Assembly (NCBI GenBank): GCA_963575745.1
Contig: CAUYUJ010020748.1
Coordinates: 62,001-126,000, forward strand
Direction: 5' to 3'
Length of the DNA stretch: 64,000 nt
Origin: Prorocentrum cordatum
Taxonomy: Eukaryota; Sar; Dinophyceae; Prorocentrales; Prorocentraceae
Position numbers and translations under genes: made by a program. Below are positions 53,689 through 64,000 of this stretch, in pieces. How positions within the stretch are numbered: the first letter of the stretch is position 1; each line of letters starts with the position of its first letter. The notes under the pieces were generated by a model. That model worked only from the letters and a program-made list of their open reading frames with translations, did no database searches and was not told the DNA's origin.

Positions 53689-55670
53689 TCAAGTAAAGTA
53701 AGACTCAAACTCACCAAGCAAACGAACAATGTTGTGTACCGTACACTGTGCTGCAGATAGTTCAGCCTGTGCGACTGTGCTCTCTGACGGAATCAACCAC
53801 GCTTTTTCCCAGACGAGCTGCCAGGACACGGTCGAAAACTTGCCTTCTATCCTGTCGGACCTGGATATGAACGCCGCCTCGAGCCATGCACCACATCCTA
53901 CTCCATCCTCAGACTTACCGCCATCGAAGGACCCCCTCAATGCGATAGGTGTTATATGTCCATATGTGTGTGTCATGCAAAAAGAGCGCTTCCATTCATG
54001 TGATCTGCCCTCGCGGGCATCATGTGTGAGTCGATCTGCGTGCTCATTTACTTCGCGGAACTCATGCTTAAAAGGATCCCTGCCATTCGAAGGTGCCCGA
54101 ACTCCATAGATCTCCGTCAAACTGCTCATGATGTCAATGATATAGCCTATTCTTTTTCGATACGTAAAGTCTGTTACCGCCCACTTCCCTAGGAGCCAGG
54201 ATATGATAAGAAGAGAATCCCCGCAGATCTCCACTCCAAAACCATGTGTTTTGAAATCCCATTCTGTTGCTTTCATGTTTGTTAGTGCTAGACGTCTGGC
54301 GATGATTTCATTCTGGACCTCCTCTTCCTCCTTCCTCCTCCTTTTGCGTGTTGCCTCATTTCCACCCTCCTCTTCCATATCATACACTGTGCGTCTCACT
54401 CCTGATCCTTTAACCTTTGACTGGAACAAACGGAACTTCTCCTCACCAACCGTTGGTAATGCAAACTCTCTCCAGCTTTCAGGCTGGAAATCTCTCCACC
54501 ACTGATCACCCCAATATTTTTCGAAAGGATAGTGCCATGTATGTAGACCCGTCGCGTCAATCCCTCTTTTCCTTTTGCGGTAGCTGCCCTCCTCTGCCCG
54601 TTTTCTTTTTGAATTATACCTGTGCATGATATCCCCGAAATTCTGCCGCCACTCATCATATCGGACTCCGTATGCAAGCATTGCCAACCTTGAGTCCCTC
54701 CATGCCCCGTCGCTGTGCGGCATATCATGATGTAGATATTTTGCAAATGACACCACATCTAATGCAAGCAACCACTGGCGATACAAGAATTTTTGCACCA
54801 GCGACTGATACCCGTGATCATGAAAAGCTTTCCTACATCGGCTGTACTTCCGATGTGTATACTCGTCCCACGGCCCATCAGGAAGATGTCTCGTTCTCAA
54901 TATTATGAGCAAGCATTCTCCCTCGAACACATGAAGTCTCTCAATCGAACTTTCATCTGCTGCCACTCCATCTAATCCATGCAATACTGTCGACTGAACA
55001 AGCTGCTGATATCTAGAATACTTTTCCCCCAATGGTATACACCTGCTGGTATAGAACTTAATGTCAACATAGAAAGCCTGTCTTCCTTTGTCCAATCTGT
55101 GCGCTACATCCGCATGATACCGAGGAAATATAGCAAGAATACAAACTCCTAGAAGATGAACCTCAGCCCTTCTGCGAAATCTCAACACACGTTCTGGGTC
55201 CTGAAATCCTCTGATCACCAGGTCCATGGTCGGAACGATATGTTCATTCTCATCATACTCCAGAGGTTCACCGAAAACTAAATACTCCAGAGACGCCTCT
55301 TTCCATCGCATACTGTATTTCTCAAGTGAGTGTGTCATCGCCAACATCATCTGAGCCAAATCCGACGCCGAGTTCGCCAAGACAACGATGTTATCAGCCC
55401 ATAAGGCATGATTCAAGTAAATCGACGCTGTTTCGACGCTCTCATTTCGTCTCTCGCACTCGCTCGGAACTCGACCCTATACCCCAACTTCTGTTCGTCC
55501 CATTTCTCGAACAGTTCCCCCCACATCGCCACGGCAATACAATTAAAGGCAAACGGTCCTTCAGGTCCGCCCGTACGTATACAGCGACCCCAGGACACCT
55601 TTGAGAACTGCTCGAAGTCGAGATTCTCACACGAGATCTCAACATCACTATAAACCAGGGGTTCAATCAT
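53689..55670 (-). pseudogene. Element D RT (C-terminal part) and permuted RNase H
   Basis: Two overlapping frames. 55413-55670 carries motif B (IRTGGPEGPF). 53689-55416 carries LWADN (residues 5-9), RT thumb, YRQWLLALD (212-220), SRLAMLAYGVRYDEW (242-256), EIIARRLALTN (370-380) and the RNase H motifs in permuted order: CGDSLLIISWLLG (D400), FREVNEHADRL (D461), LRGSFDGG (D498) and VAQAELSA (E552), followed by a stop 23 residues later. Unlike A and C, RT and RNase H share one frame, which suggests this is the ancestral state or an independently in-frame lineage. Confidence 0.83.
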
Positions 55671-58600
55671 CGCATGCTGGATAACATATGGTATACTACA
55701 TATGCCATGGCAGAACTGAAGTTAGCAACCGTACAATGATCAAAAGCTTGGTAAACATCAGCGAGAGCAACATGTAATTGATCATATGCGTGCTGATATT
55801 TGCTAACATGTTGACCTAAATGTTTCAATGCAGTCGTAATCTCATATGGCCTACGTCCTTCCACAAATCCATACACACCAAATCTACGAAACATCCCCAC
55901 CTCCTCCAAATAATCCTCCGCTAACTTGACCACACACATAGAATAGAGTTTAGATAACGCATTTTGGATACACAGTAGTCTCGTTTCCTTTGCATCCGTC
56001 GTGTTTTGATTTTTGGGCATCACACTCTCTATGATCTCCCTCCAACAATCAGGATACGGAATCTGTCTATGGAACACAGCCTCGAATATCCTTCGCAGCT
56101 CTCTCAACGTTTTCCCCGACAATCGAAGGGGCATCTCTGCAGGCACTCCATCAGTCCCCGTCGCGCGATTACGCTGCATTCTTCCCCTGCAGCAAAGCCT
56201 ATTCGCCAGCGTGATGGTGCACGGTGGAGCCTCCAGCTCCGCAGCCTGTCTGAGAGACTGCAGCACCTCTAGATTGGCAACACGAGTCTGGGCACACGAT
56301 ACCTTATTCATGAGCATCTGCCAGGTAACTTTGTTCCATACCTCTCTATCCTCCACTCCTTCCAAGTTATAGAGACGGTTTCTCCTCCTTCTCCTTGACG
56401 GTGGTAATTCATACTCCAAACGAAGACGGCGGTATAGACGGCGATAGCCATTCAAAACTTTTGTGATCTGTTTTCTTTCTGGCCCAGGTGGGTTTCCCCT
56501 ACGGAGTTCAATCAACCTTTGGAGTCTATAAGGGCGTACCGGTTGTTTAATACCATTGTCATCTCTTGTCTTATATTCCACCTCATCCCGAGTAAAGCTC
56601 GATTTAATCTGTCGTGCCAAACAACTGGCCCCCAGAGGATTACCACTTACTGAGGAACACCTGGCATTGTCAACAAACGAGTCCATCGAAGCTCTCGCGA
56701 TCATCTCATCCGTGAACGTGTTTGGCTCATATCCCACATAACTTTTATCACGGGGTTTAGCGGAGTAGCGAGGACAATGAACAACAGGGAAACGAACACA
56801 AACTTCCAGGAGTTTATGATCACTCAGACGGGATCGCTGAGTCTTCCCTCCTCTGTGCAAACGAAAAGATGCCTTACAGTCAATAACCTCCCAACCATGA
56901 GGAACCAGAACGTAATCTAGTACACGTGGCCGCAACTCTGGTGCTCTAACAAGGCGGCTGCGTGCTCGTGCGTAGCTCTCCCACGTCACTGCACGGTCGC
57001 CGAAAGTGTTGGCAGCATAGAGCCCATACGATTGCATAAAGCATTCCAGCGCATGCCTCATCCTCCATCTGTCGTTCTCCCTCCTCCTCTCCGCCGTGCT
57101 GTCGCCTCCTTCCTCCTTTCCATTCACACCACTTCCTGTCATAAGGTATTCTACTCCTCGATGAACTCCCGTACTCCTCCCCACCAATTCCACATTGGCA
57201 TCAACGCAGACAATGATACAAGCACCTGGCAGCTTCGTGGCAACCATCTCCCTGAGGACCATATTGAGGTTGGTCAGGGTTTGCTGCCACATAGCAAAAG
57301 CATTCGGAATCGAAACATCTGGAAGGTACATGCTAGTGATCGCCAGCCTCGAAGTAGCAGTCTTGAAGCCTCCTACGACGAAACGAGGACACGAGCATAC
57401 GAATTCTTTGATACAGCATTCCCATGCATTGTCGAATACTAGGGCAGCTTTCCCACATGATGAAACTCTCTGGTCCCAACCTAGACGTTCAATCTCTGCC
57501 TTGGGAAGAAAACCACTCTCTTGCAATGCGAGCAAGCCTCCATGGCAACTACGAAGTCGTCCCATAATCTCAGCTCCTCTACAATTCCTCACTCCTGCCT
57601 TCTGGATATTCCAAGAAATGAGAGTCAGATTTTTCCGTCGAGCACGTCCTCCGTTTTTACTTAACTCCTCTTTCATTTTCATGATCGTCACATCTTTGAT
57701 ATCATATTTATCGCACATTGTCGTCCGTTGTTCTTCGAAGATCTCCCAAGATTCGCCTTTCCAATCCGCCAGAAGAAATGGTTTGGAATCTACCGAATGT
57801 ACATAGATCGAGGAACGTGGGGGGCCCATTTCACCACGCAGAGGGACAAAGCTAGGATGGGCAAGCGTTTTGAAGATACCCTGAAATCGACTGACCTGCT
57901 TGATGTGTGGGCGTTTCCACGGTGGAGCATCCACCAAAATCTTCATTTTGCTTGGTGCGATTTGCTGGTCCATCCCAGCAAGTATTTTGTCAGCATCTGG
58001 GGAGGTGAGCAGCTCATCCAAGTGCTTCTTCCATAACCATAGAATATCACCAGTTGTGCCTGTTCGAACTCCCACCCTCCCCTGACCATACAGCGTTCGT
58101 CCAGCATTGAGCCTAATAGTACGATCTTTGTCCACACACATCTTCGCATCCTCTGGTAGGGCATCAACCATATTTGATACCAGTGTCTGAAGATCTTTCT
58201 GGCCCAACATTTCCTCACTGCGCTTCTTGGGATTACTCCAGTTTTTCACCCAACCCTTGATTTCTAAGAACTCTGGCTTCCACATTCTCCTCGCCATTTT
58301 CATGTTCTCAGAATCTCCCGAAAAACTACGCTCAGATACCTGAGAGACATTCGAGGCATTACCCGGACCCCAAAGACCAGGAGGGGGCTGTGGCGTATAC
58401 ATCATCATCTGTTCCAATGTTTGTATACGCCCATCTTGCGCCTGGACTTTTTCATCAATCTGTGCGAGCTTCTTATCTGTAGCCTCACACTGCTTGACAA
58501 GAGATACAGTTCTATCCTCATTCGTGAAACCCAATCGAAGTAGTGCAGCAAGAGATGGGTTTGTCTCTTTCGAAATCAACTCCTCCCTTGCTCTCGTTAA

Positions 58601-58738
58601 CTCATCAACTCGATGCTTTACATTCCGTTCAAAATCCCCCGTTGATACATGTCCAGAACTCGCTGCAGCCGACACTTGAGGATCAATGACCGTCGCCATT
58701 TCAGCACTCTTTGGATATTGCGTCGTCTTTTGCGCCAA
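55667..58738 (-). pseudogene. Element D ORF1-endonuclease-RT fusion, frameshifted at its end
   Basis: A 1,023-codon frame; codon 1 at 58738 is TTG, and the first ATG (58699, codon 14) is the likely start. ORF1 part: coiled coil (about 40-112), WKPEFLEIKGWV (153-164), KILVDAPPWKRPH (266-278). The endonuclease starts without any stop: LISWNIQ (WN at 376-377), E407, D513-A-N515, SDHK (D640). RT: ATGTDGVPAE (859-868), motif A ALADVYQAFD (D994). The frame is lost about 20 codons later. This copy shows that ORF1 and ORF2 can be one continuous polyprotein. Confidence 0.83.
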
Positions 58739-58740
58739 TT

Positions 58741-59060
58741 CTTACGTGCCTCACGTATACACACACGCCAATAATATTCGTCGACTTCCTCAATGAATCG
58801 ATGCCACCCTTGATCGGGCTCACCTAGATACGACGTGGTTGTGAAGAAAGAAAGACCGAACAACAATACAGAAGGTGTTCGTCCAGTAATATTCGTCGAT
58901 TTCCTCAATGACTGGTTTCCTCTCACGATCAAGCTCCGCCTGATACGACAATTGTGAAAAAAAGAAAGAACAACCAATACAGAAGATATTCGTCCAGTAA
59001 TATTCACTTCCTCAATGAATCGTGTCTCCCTCGATCAAGCTCCCCTTGATACGACACTTG
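58741..59060 (-). repeat. 5' tandem units of element D
   Basis: Three units, with TAATATTC landmarks at 58772, 58887 and 58998 (spacing 115 and 111 bp). Tandem 5' units are also present, in different sequence, in element C. In some LINEs such units carry the promoter; that role is inferred. No spliced leader is visible here. Confidence 0.75.
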
Positions 59061-59190
59061 TGAAGAAAGAACAACAATGCGAGAAGGTACCTTACACAAT
59101 CGTGATAGGTGCGGAGCAAAATTGGATAGCAGGCACACAAGGTTCGCAGAAGAGGAGGTTTCCCAGGCAGTTTTCTGCGAGCCTTTGGGC
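59061..59190. other. Unassigned stretch beside element D
   Basis: Sequence between the last D 5' unit and the GC-rich module. No motif or coding signal recognised; it may be the true 5' end of D or its flank. Confidence 0.4.
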
Positions 59191-59295
59191 GACGCCTTGA
59201 GCCCCATTTCGGGGCCAGCCCTCCCTCCACTCCAGCCACTCCGCCCTCGCGGAGCGCCAGGGGAAGGGAAGGAGGGGGAGGGGGAAAGCGCGGGG
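59191..59295. repeat. GC-rich module, copy 3
   Basis: Repeats CCACTCCGCCCTCGCGGAGC and the GA-rich run of copy 1, again followed on its right by a CAGACACA array. Confidence 0.7.
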
Positions 59296-59617
59296 CTCAC
59301 ACAGACGAGGACACGCACACACGGACACACAGACACACAGACACACAGACAGAGAGACACACGGACACACACGCACAGAGACAGACGGGAACACAGACAC
59401 ACAAACGCACAGACACAAAGACATACAGACTCACAGACACGGACACACACACAAACAGAGACACATACACACAGACACACAGACACACAGACCACAGACA
59501 CACAGACACACAGCCACACAGAAACTCAAATACACAGACACACAGACACACAGACACACAGACACACAGACACACAGACTCACAGACGCACAGACACACA
59601 GGCACACACTCAGAGAG
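59296..59617 (+). repeat. (CAGACACA)n array downstream of the helicase gene
   Basis: Ends about 20 bp from the stop codon of the minus-strand helicase/protease gene, so a transcript of that gene would contain (TGTGTCTG)n in its 3' region unless processed first. Confidence 0.9.
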
Positions 59618-59637
59618 CCGCCGTCGAGGCGCAGCAC

Positions 59638-62600
59638 TCAGAGAGCCTCCTCCGACAGCGCCACAATCGTTGGCTCGCTCACCACGTCACCTCTTTCCGG
59701 GCGCAGGCGGCGCAACGTCTGTCGCAGCTTCTCGTCAGTCCACCTGCCGATGCTGACGGGCACGTCCTCTTGGCGCAATCGGAAGGCTCCAGCGACCTGG
59801 CCGAGCAACTCCTGCCGCTCGTTGTGCTCGGCGATGCCCAAGCGCGTCCGCCGTTCTTCAGGATCCTCCTGCCGCGCGCGCTCCTCCGCGGCAGCGGCGG
59901 CGATTTCCCTCGCGGTCGCGCGCCCGCCACGCCCCCCCCGCTCGCCGCCCGAGGATGGATCCGAAGCCGCATTGGTTGCGCTAGCCCCTCCAGCACCCTC
60001 GCCGCCCCCTGTCGGCGCCCTCGCGGCGACGCCATCGCTGCCGGGCACTGCGCCAGCCTCAGCCGCGGGCGCCGCACGCGGAGCCTTCCCTGCGTTCTTC
60101 TCCTTGAACACCTTCAACTTTCCCTCCGGGATGGGCCCGTCCACACGCCCATGCCAACCATCTTTGTGCTGCTGCTTGAAATGCAGCCCGCACAGATCCC
60201 CGCATCCCTGCTTTTGCGCGCTCCGGCATTGCCCACCAGCTCCGTTCCCCCACGTCCGAGCCATGCACTTCGCGGGGTCAATGTTTTCTGGCGTAAAGCG
60301 CCGCCATTCGTCCCCCGCGAGCGACGCCCCCGCGCCTGGCTGGACTACAGCAGGCACAGGGTCCGCGGACGGAACGCCAGCGGCCCTGCCAGCGTCGTCG
60401 TCCTTGTCGCCCGCGCGGCCCGGAGCTGGCGGGGACAGCCCGCGCTTCTTGCCCCTGCGCGATGGCGGCTGCGGCTGCCCCGAAGCGCTGGGGTCCCCGT
60501 CGCCAGCGCCAGGATCCCCGCCACCCGCCCGACGCCGCTTGCCCGGTGGCTCACCGCCCGACGCCTGCTGCCCGGCGGGCGCACTCGGCGGCGCAGACGG
60601 CGCGGCAGCGGCGCTGGAAGCAGCGCCGCCGCCGCCGCTGCCGCTCCCCGCAGACCCCGCCGCGCGCCCGCCTGCATGCCCGAGAGGCGCAGTCGGCGGA
60701 GCCGGCGGCGCACCAGACGGTCCCGCACCAGCGCTGCCGCTGGCGCCCCCCGCAGACCCCGCCGCCGCGCGCCCGCCGCCTCCGCCCCGCGGACCCGCCC
60801 TGCGCACATACGCAAACACATAGGCGCCAATGTGCACCTGGTGGTTTCCGGCGATCTGCGCCCAAGTCTGGAGCTGGACAGCACTGTCGTCGAATTTGGC
60901 GTATTCGTTCACGCCCACGGATGCATACGCATAATAGTGTCCGCTTGTCGCGCTTTCGCCCTGGTGCACCACGACCCCCGAGAAATCGTACTCGCACTGG
61001 GAATCCAGAGGCCGCAGAATCTGAGGAAAGCGCACAGGGCGTCTGTCGTACCAATGGCCTATCACCCGCTCCACGATCACGAAGAGCACCGGCGGCGACC
61101 GCTCCCAGCGATTGCCTGTATATACCCTGATGCCTTGACAGACCCCGGCCGCCGCCCTCTGAGCATCATCGAGGTGAGCGTGCGCCGGACATCCTGGCCC
61201 TGGCTCACCGACATGCCTTAATCCCAGCCGGATCAAGTCCTCCAGATCGCACGGCCCCCGGTGGTCGGGGCCGAGCAATTCGGAAGGCACCACCTTCAGA
61301 AACGTCCTAATTTCCCCCTTGTCCGAACTTGCTGTGCACGCGGCGCATCGCCTCCGCTGCCGAAACGCAATGCCGCAGACGTGCTGCTGGAGCACACTGC
61401 GCTGCCCGTGAGCCCCCCTTGCGGTACAAACGGGGTGTTCGGTCTCGGTAACGGCATGGAGGGCGGCCAAGAAGAACTCTGACGCGTCGCATTGCTTCGG
61501 TCTCCCTTGCTGATCGAATTCTGTGAATTCTCGCTCACCAAAAAGCCCCGCGCGCGCGGCGGCAGCCAGCGGCGCGTCGGTGTCGACCCCCCCGCCCTGG
61601 ACAGAGAGAGCCGTGGCCTGAGCTCCGAGCGCGCACGCCGCGCAAGATGCCGCACCCAGAGGGCACCGCTGGTCGTGAACGTAGAGAAGCCGACGGAAGG
61701 GAGCCAGGCGTAGCAGCACCTGCGCGACTGCGCTCACGAAGCAAGTATTGCCGAGGTTTGCGATGCCCACGCCAGAGCCGCGGCCGCAGTGCCACTGCAG
61801 CTCCCTGGTCACCTCCTCCTGGGACACGCCGTAAGCTGCCATGCACAGATCCCGGTCCAGCGGGCGCAGCTCTGGCGGCTCTGCACCATCGCCAACAGTC
61901 GCCGCCGTGCGAAACATGTCCCCCCAAAGATCCCTCGGCACTACGGTGCCCCTACCGGCGCCGCGGCCGCCACCCGCGCGCCGTCGCCCCCGCGAAACAG
62001 CGCTCCCCGTCGACGATGCCGCCGCCGCATCTCCGGTCCCCGTCGCGTCACCGCCGCGGCCGCGGCCCCTGCCCCGCCCCGCAAGCCCTGCGTCCGGCGC
62101 AATGTATGCCGGTGGCACCGTCAGAGCCTGACCCGGGCGCAGCGCGTGCGAGGGCAGAGGCGTATGCACAGACGCCGCAGGGGCCGCCTCCCCGTCCGAA
62201 GGAACTGATCCGGCTGCTTCGTCGTCGTCGTCGTCCGCCTCACCGACGCCCGCTGAGGTCCCCGCGGCCCGAGACGGGCCCAGCGGCGACGCCCGTGGCA
62301 CCACCGGCGGCGCGGGCGCCGAGCTCGACTCCGGGGCCCTCCGCGCGGCGGGCCCATCCCCCACGTCCCAGCCGTACTCCTGCGCCTTCTGCTTGGCGAT
62401 TTCGAAACTCTCGAGCATCTTTTTTTCAAAGCGTTGGACACCGTCGCGGACGTACTGGGGCGGGCCCCGCTCCAGAATGTCCCAGGGCGGCAGGTTGTAG
62501 ACGAGCACGCGGTGGGCCACGCGAACGCGACTGAGCATGACGTACAGGTGCAGCCACCAGTCATCGGCGCCCATGTTCATGGGCTTCTGGAGCACCATGG

Positions 62601-64000
62601 TGGCCGCATCCATGCCCATGCCCTGCGCAGTCTGCACGGTACGAACTTTCTCTGGCAGCAACGGGATCTGGTACCTCGTAACCTTCACCTTCCGAAGCTT
62701 TCGCTCGCCCTCGTCTTCGTAGTGATGGTTCCACTCCCAGGACGCCCTGTGCGGCGCGATCTGCACAACCCCTTTTCCGAACCCAAAGTCCTTCTCGAGG
62801 CCATCAAACCTGACGAGGACACCGCGCGGCAAACATTTGCATCGATAATAACCGATCCGGTGGGCGTCGTGAAGCTTCTTTTCGCGCCAATCCGCGTCTG
62901 GCGTCTCGAACTCTCGCGGGTGGAACCTCACGTCCACGACTTCCCCCACGGCGTCCTGGACGATCTGGTGCTTCGCCGACAACTTCACGTTCAACCGCAC
63001 ACGCATGCCGATGTACAGCGGGCACATGCCGATGAGGTGACCAGTGTTGTTCACGTTCGGCACCTGAAGCATGGCCTTGTGATGCTCCGCACCGAATGGC
63101 CTTGGAGGCAGGTCCACGGCCTGCACGTACAGCAGCATCTGCCCTCTATCCCTGGCCTCTCGCACGGCCCGATACTGCATCTGCCTGTGCACGGCCTCCC
63201 AGGCGATGCCCATCTCGAACCCGTCCTTGACATGGGGGTCCTGCAACCGCTTGTCGTTCTTACCAGGTCGGACCACCCACTTTTGCACCATCCTTTTCTG
63301 CTCGGCCGTAAAATTTTTGCCCTGCCTCATGGTCTTCAAGAAGCCGGGCATGAAAGGGCAGGGCGCGTGCGGAGTAACGAGACGGTCCTTGAAGCGGTGC
63401 GTCTCGTACAGAAACATCGCGTGGGTGAGCCCGTCCAGGAACATGGACTGCCCATTGCGGACGTGAACCGGCGCCTCGGGCGACTCGGGCTGCAGCAAGG
63501 AAGACCTTCTGCCCTTGCCGCTCACCGGCCCCAACTGATAAAAATCCCCCAGGAACATGACAATCGGAACCTTCCCGAACGTGTGGCCCCGCGCCATGTA
63601 CAGGTTCACATCGCAATTTTACTGAGCCTTACGGGCTTTGCACATGCGAAATGATGCAGCGCCGAGAAGCTGGGGCGGCACCATGGACACCTCCTCCACG
63701 ATGACGGCCTTGAGGTCGTTCATGCGGTCCACGATGTCATCGACCTTCTGTCTAGACAGCGTTCTGATGTCCATGGCCTGTTGGCCGCTCAGCCCGAAGC
63801 CGCTGTGGATCGTCTCCCCCCCGATGACGCGCGCAGCGCTGTTCGACGAGGCCACGGCGATCTCCGATCCCGCGCCGAACACCTCGTTGAGCAGACGTCG
63901 CAGCAGTTTTACCACCTCCGTCTTCCCCGTCCCGCCCCCCCCGTGCAACAGGAGAGCCATCTGCTCCACCGGCTTAGGGCTTTTTCCGCTGTCCAGATCT
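59638..64000 (-). CDS. Pif1-like helicase fused to a ubiquitin-specific protease, partial
   Basis: The frame is open to the window end on its 5' side; about 1,450 codons are visible. Helicase part: Walker A GGGGTGKT (63919-63942), AVIVEEVSM Walker B-like (about 63685-63705), KVPIVMFLGDFYQLGPV, TVQTAQGMGMD and LYVMLSRVRV, the last two being C-terminal Pif1 motifs. After a Gly/Arg/Ala-rich linker comes a C19 protease: Cys box GIANLGNTCF (61741-61743 encodes the Cys), a CAAC pair, and His box ATSGHYYAY (His at 60937-60939) with KFDDSAV. A Pro/Gly/Ala-rich linker precedes a C-x12-C-x7-C-x3-C-x2-H cluster (about 60177-60267) and a charged helical tail. One in-frame TAA at 63619-63621 separates KARKAQ from NCDVNLY; no frameshift accompanies it. 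Roles (DNA unwinding plus removal of ubiquitin) follow from the families; the combined function is unknown. It may be one member of a multigene family and, with the TAA, a pseudogene. Confidence 0.8.

Larger units (their letters stand above)
53464..59060 (-). mobile_element. Non-LTR retrotransposon D, frameshifted copy
   Basis: About 5.6 kb on the minus strand with the same gene order as A and C: three 5' tandem units, ORF1-endonuclease-RT as one frame with no stop between ORF1 and endonuclease, then RT and RNase H. Two frameshifts (near 55667 and 55415) break the RT. Boundaries are approximate and no target-site duplication was found. The 3' region has the hairpin GGGCC-TGAC-GGCCC (about 53490-53503). 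The coding sequence looks more AT-rich than in A and C. Confidence 0.85.

Noticed and set aside
53464-59060. Spliced leader at the 5' end of element D, or at A
   Set aside because: No CCATTTTGG or CTCAAG leader match was found near 59060 or 30990; only element C has it.
59077-61221. Plus-strand ORF of about 714 codons
   Set aside because: It lies antisense to the helicase/protease gene in very GC-rich DNA where stops are rare; its protein is Arg/Pro/Ala-rich with no motif, while the minus strand has clear domains.
62434-63654. Plus-strand ORF of about 406 codons opposite the helicase
   Set aside because: Mirror of the helicase coding frame, no recognisable domain.
59638-64000. Helitron transposon
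   Set aside because: Only the Pif1-like helicase is visible; no Rep/HUH motif, CTRR end or terminal hairpin is seen within the window. It remains open for the missing 5' part.

Overview
The window is dinoflagellate nuclear DNA. The decisive clue is at 39400-39436 (minus strand), where the 5' end of a retrotransposon carries the dinoflagellate spliced leader (core CCGTAGCCATTTTGG) followed by a second, shortened leader. Long CA-type microsatellites, intron-free retrotransposon ORFs and a Pif1 helicase fused to a ubiquitin protease fit that assignment. The species cannot be read from the sequence.

Layout. About 1-24941, 30991-31340, 32523-33005, 39436-46476 and 46902-51733 form one mosaic of repeat modules. 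The main module (M1, about 1.05 kb, 29 full or partial copies) is built from 176-177 bp monomers and starts with a hairpin (GGCGGTAA...TTACCGCC). It is followed by short linkers M2 (about 90 bp) and M3 (about 22-25 bp), optional small foldback modules M4 and M5, and about 340 bp modules M6 and M7, which carry the same kind of hairpin. Nearly every module ends with, and the next begins just after, the triplet ACT. One 2.2 kb block (41950-44150) is inverted.

Four minus-strand non-LTR retrotransposons interrupt this mosaic: A (24942-30990, nearly full length), B (31341-32522, 5'-truncated), C (33006-39435, full length, capped by a spliced leader) and E (46477-46901, short 5'-truncated remnant). 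All four 3' ends lie at the same point of the module hairpin, just before ACCGCC; A and B are flanked by 10-11 bp target-site duplications of the hairpin loop. A fifth relative, D (about 53464-59060), lies outside the mosaic among (CAGACACA)n arrays and is broken by two frameshifts.

The elements encode an ORF1 protein (coiled coil plus a conserved domain), an APE-type endonuclease, a reverse transcriptase (RT) and a C-terminal RNase H-like domain. Two traits stand out. The RT motif C reads WADN instead of YxDD in A, C and D. The RNase H motifs of A, B, C and D occur in circularly permuted order (GDS, then GNxxAD, then FDGG, then E), with all four acidic residues kept. ORF1 and the endonuclease share one frame, separated by a single TGA in A and C and fused in D. 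In A and C the RNase H lies in the +1 frame relative to the RT. I regard this retrotransposon group, together with its hairpin target, as the best candidate for an undescribed system.

The right end (59638-64000, minus) is a GC-rich single-copy-looking gene, a Pif1-like helicase fused to a ubiquitin-specific protease with a C-terminal Cys/His cluster. It runs off the window at its 5' end and has one in-frame TAA at 63619-63621.
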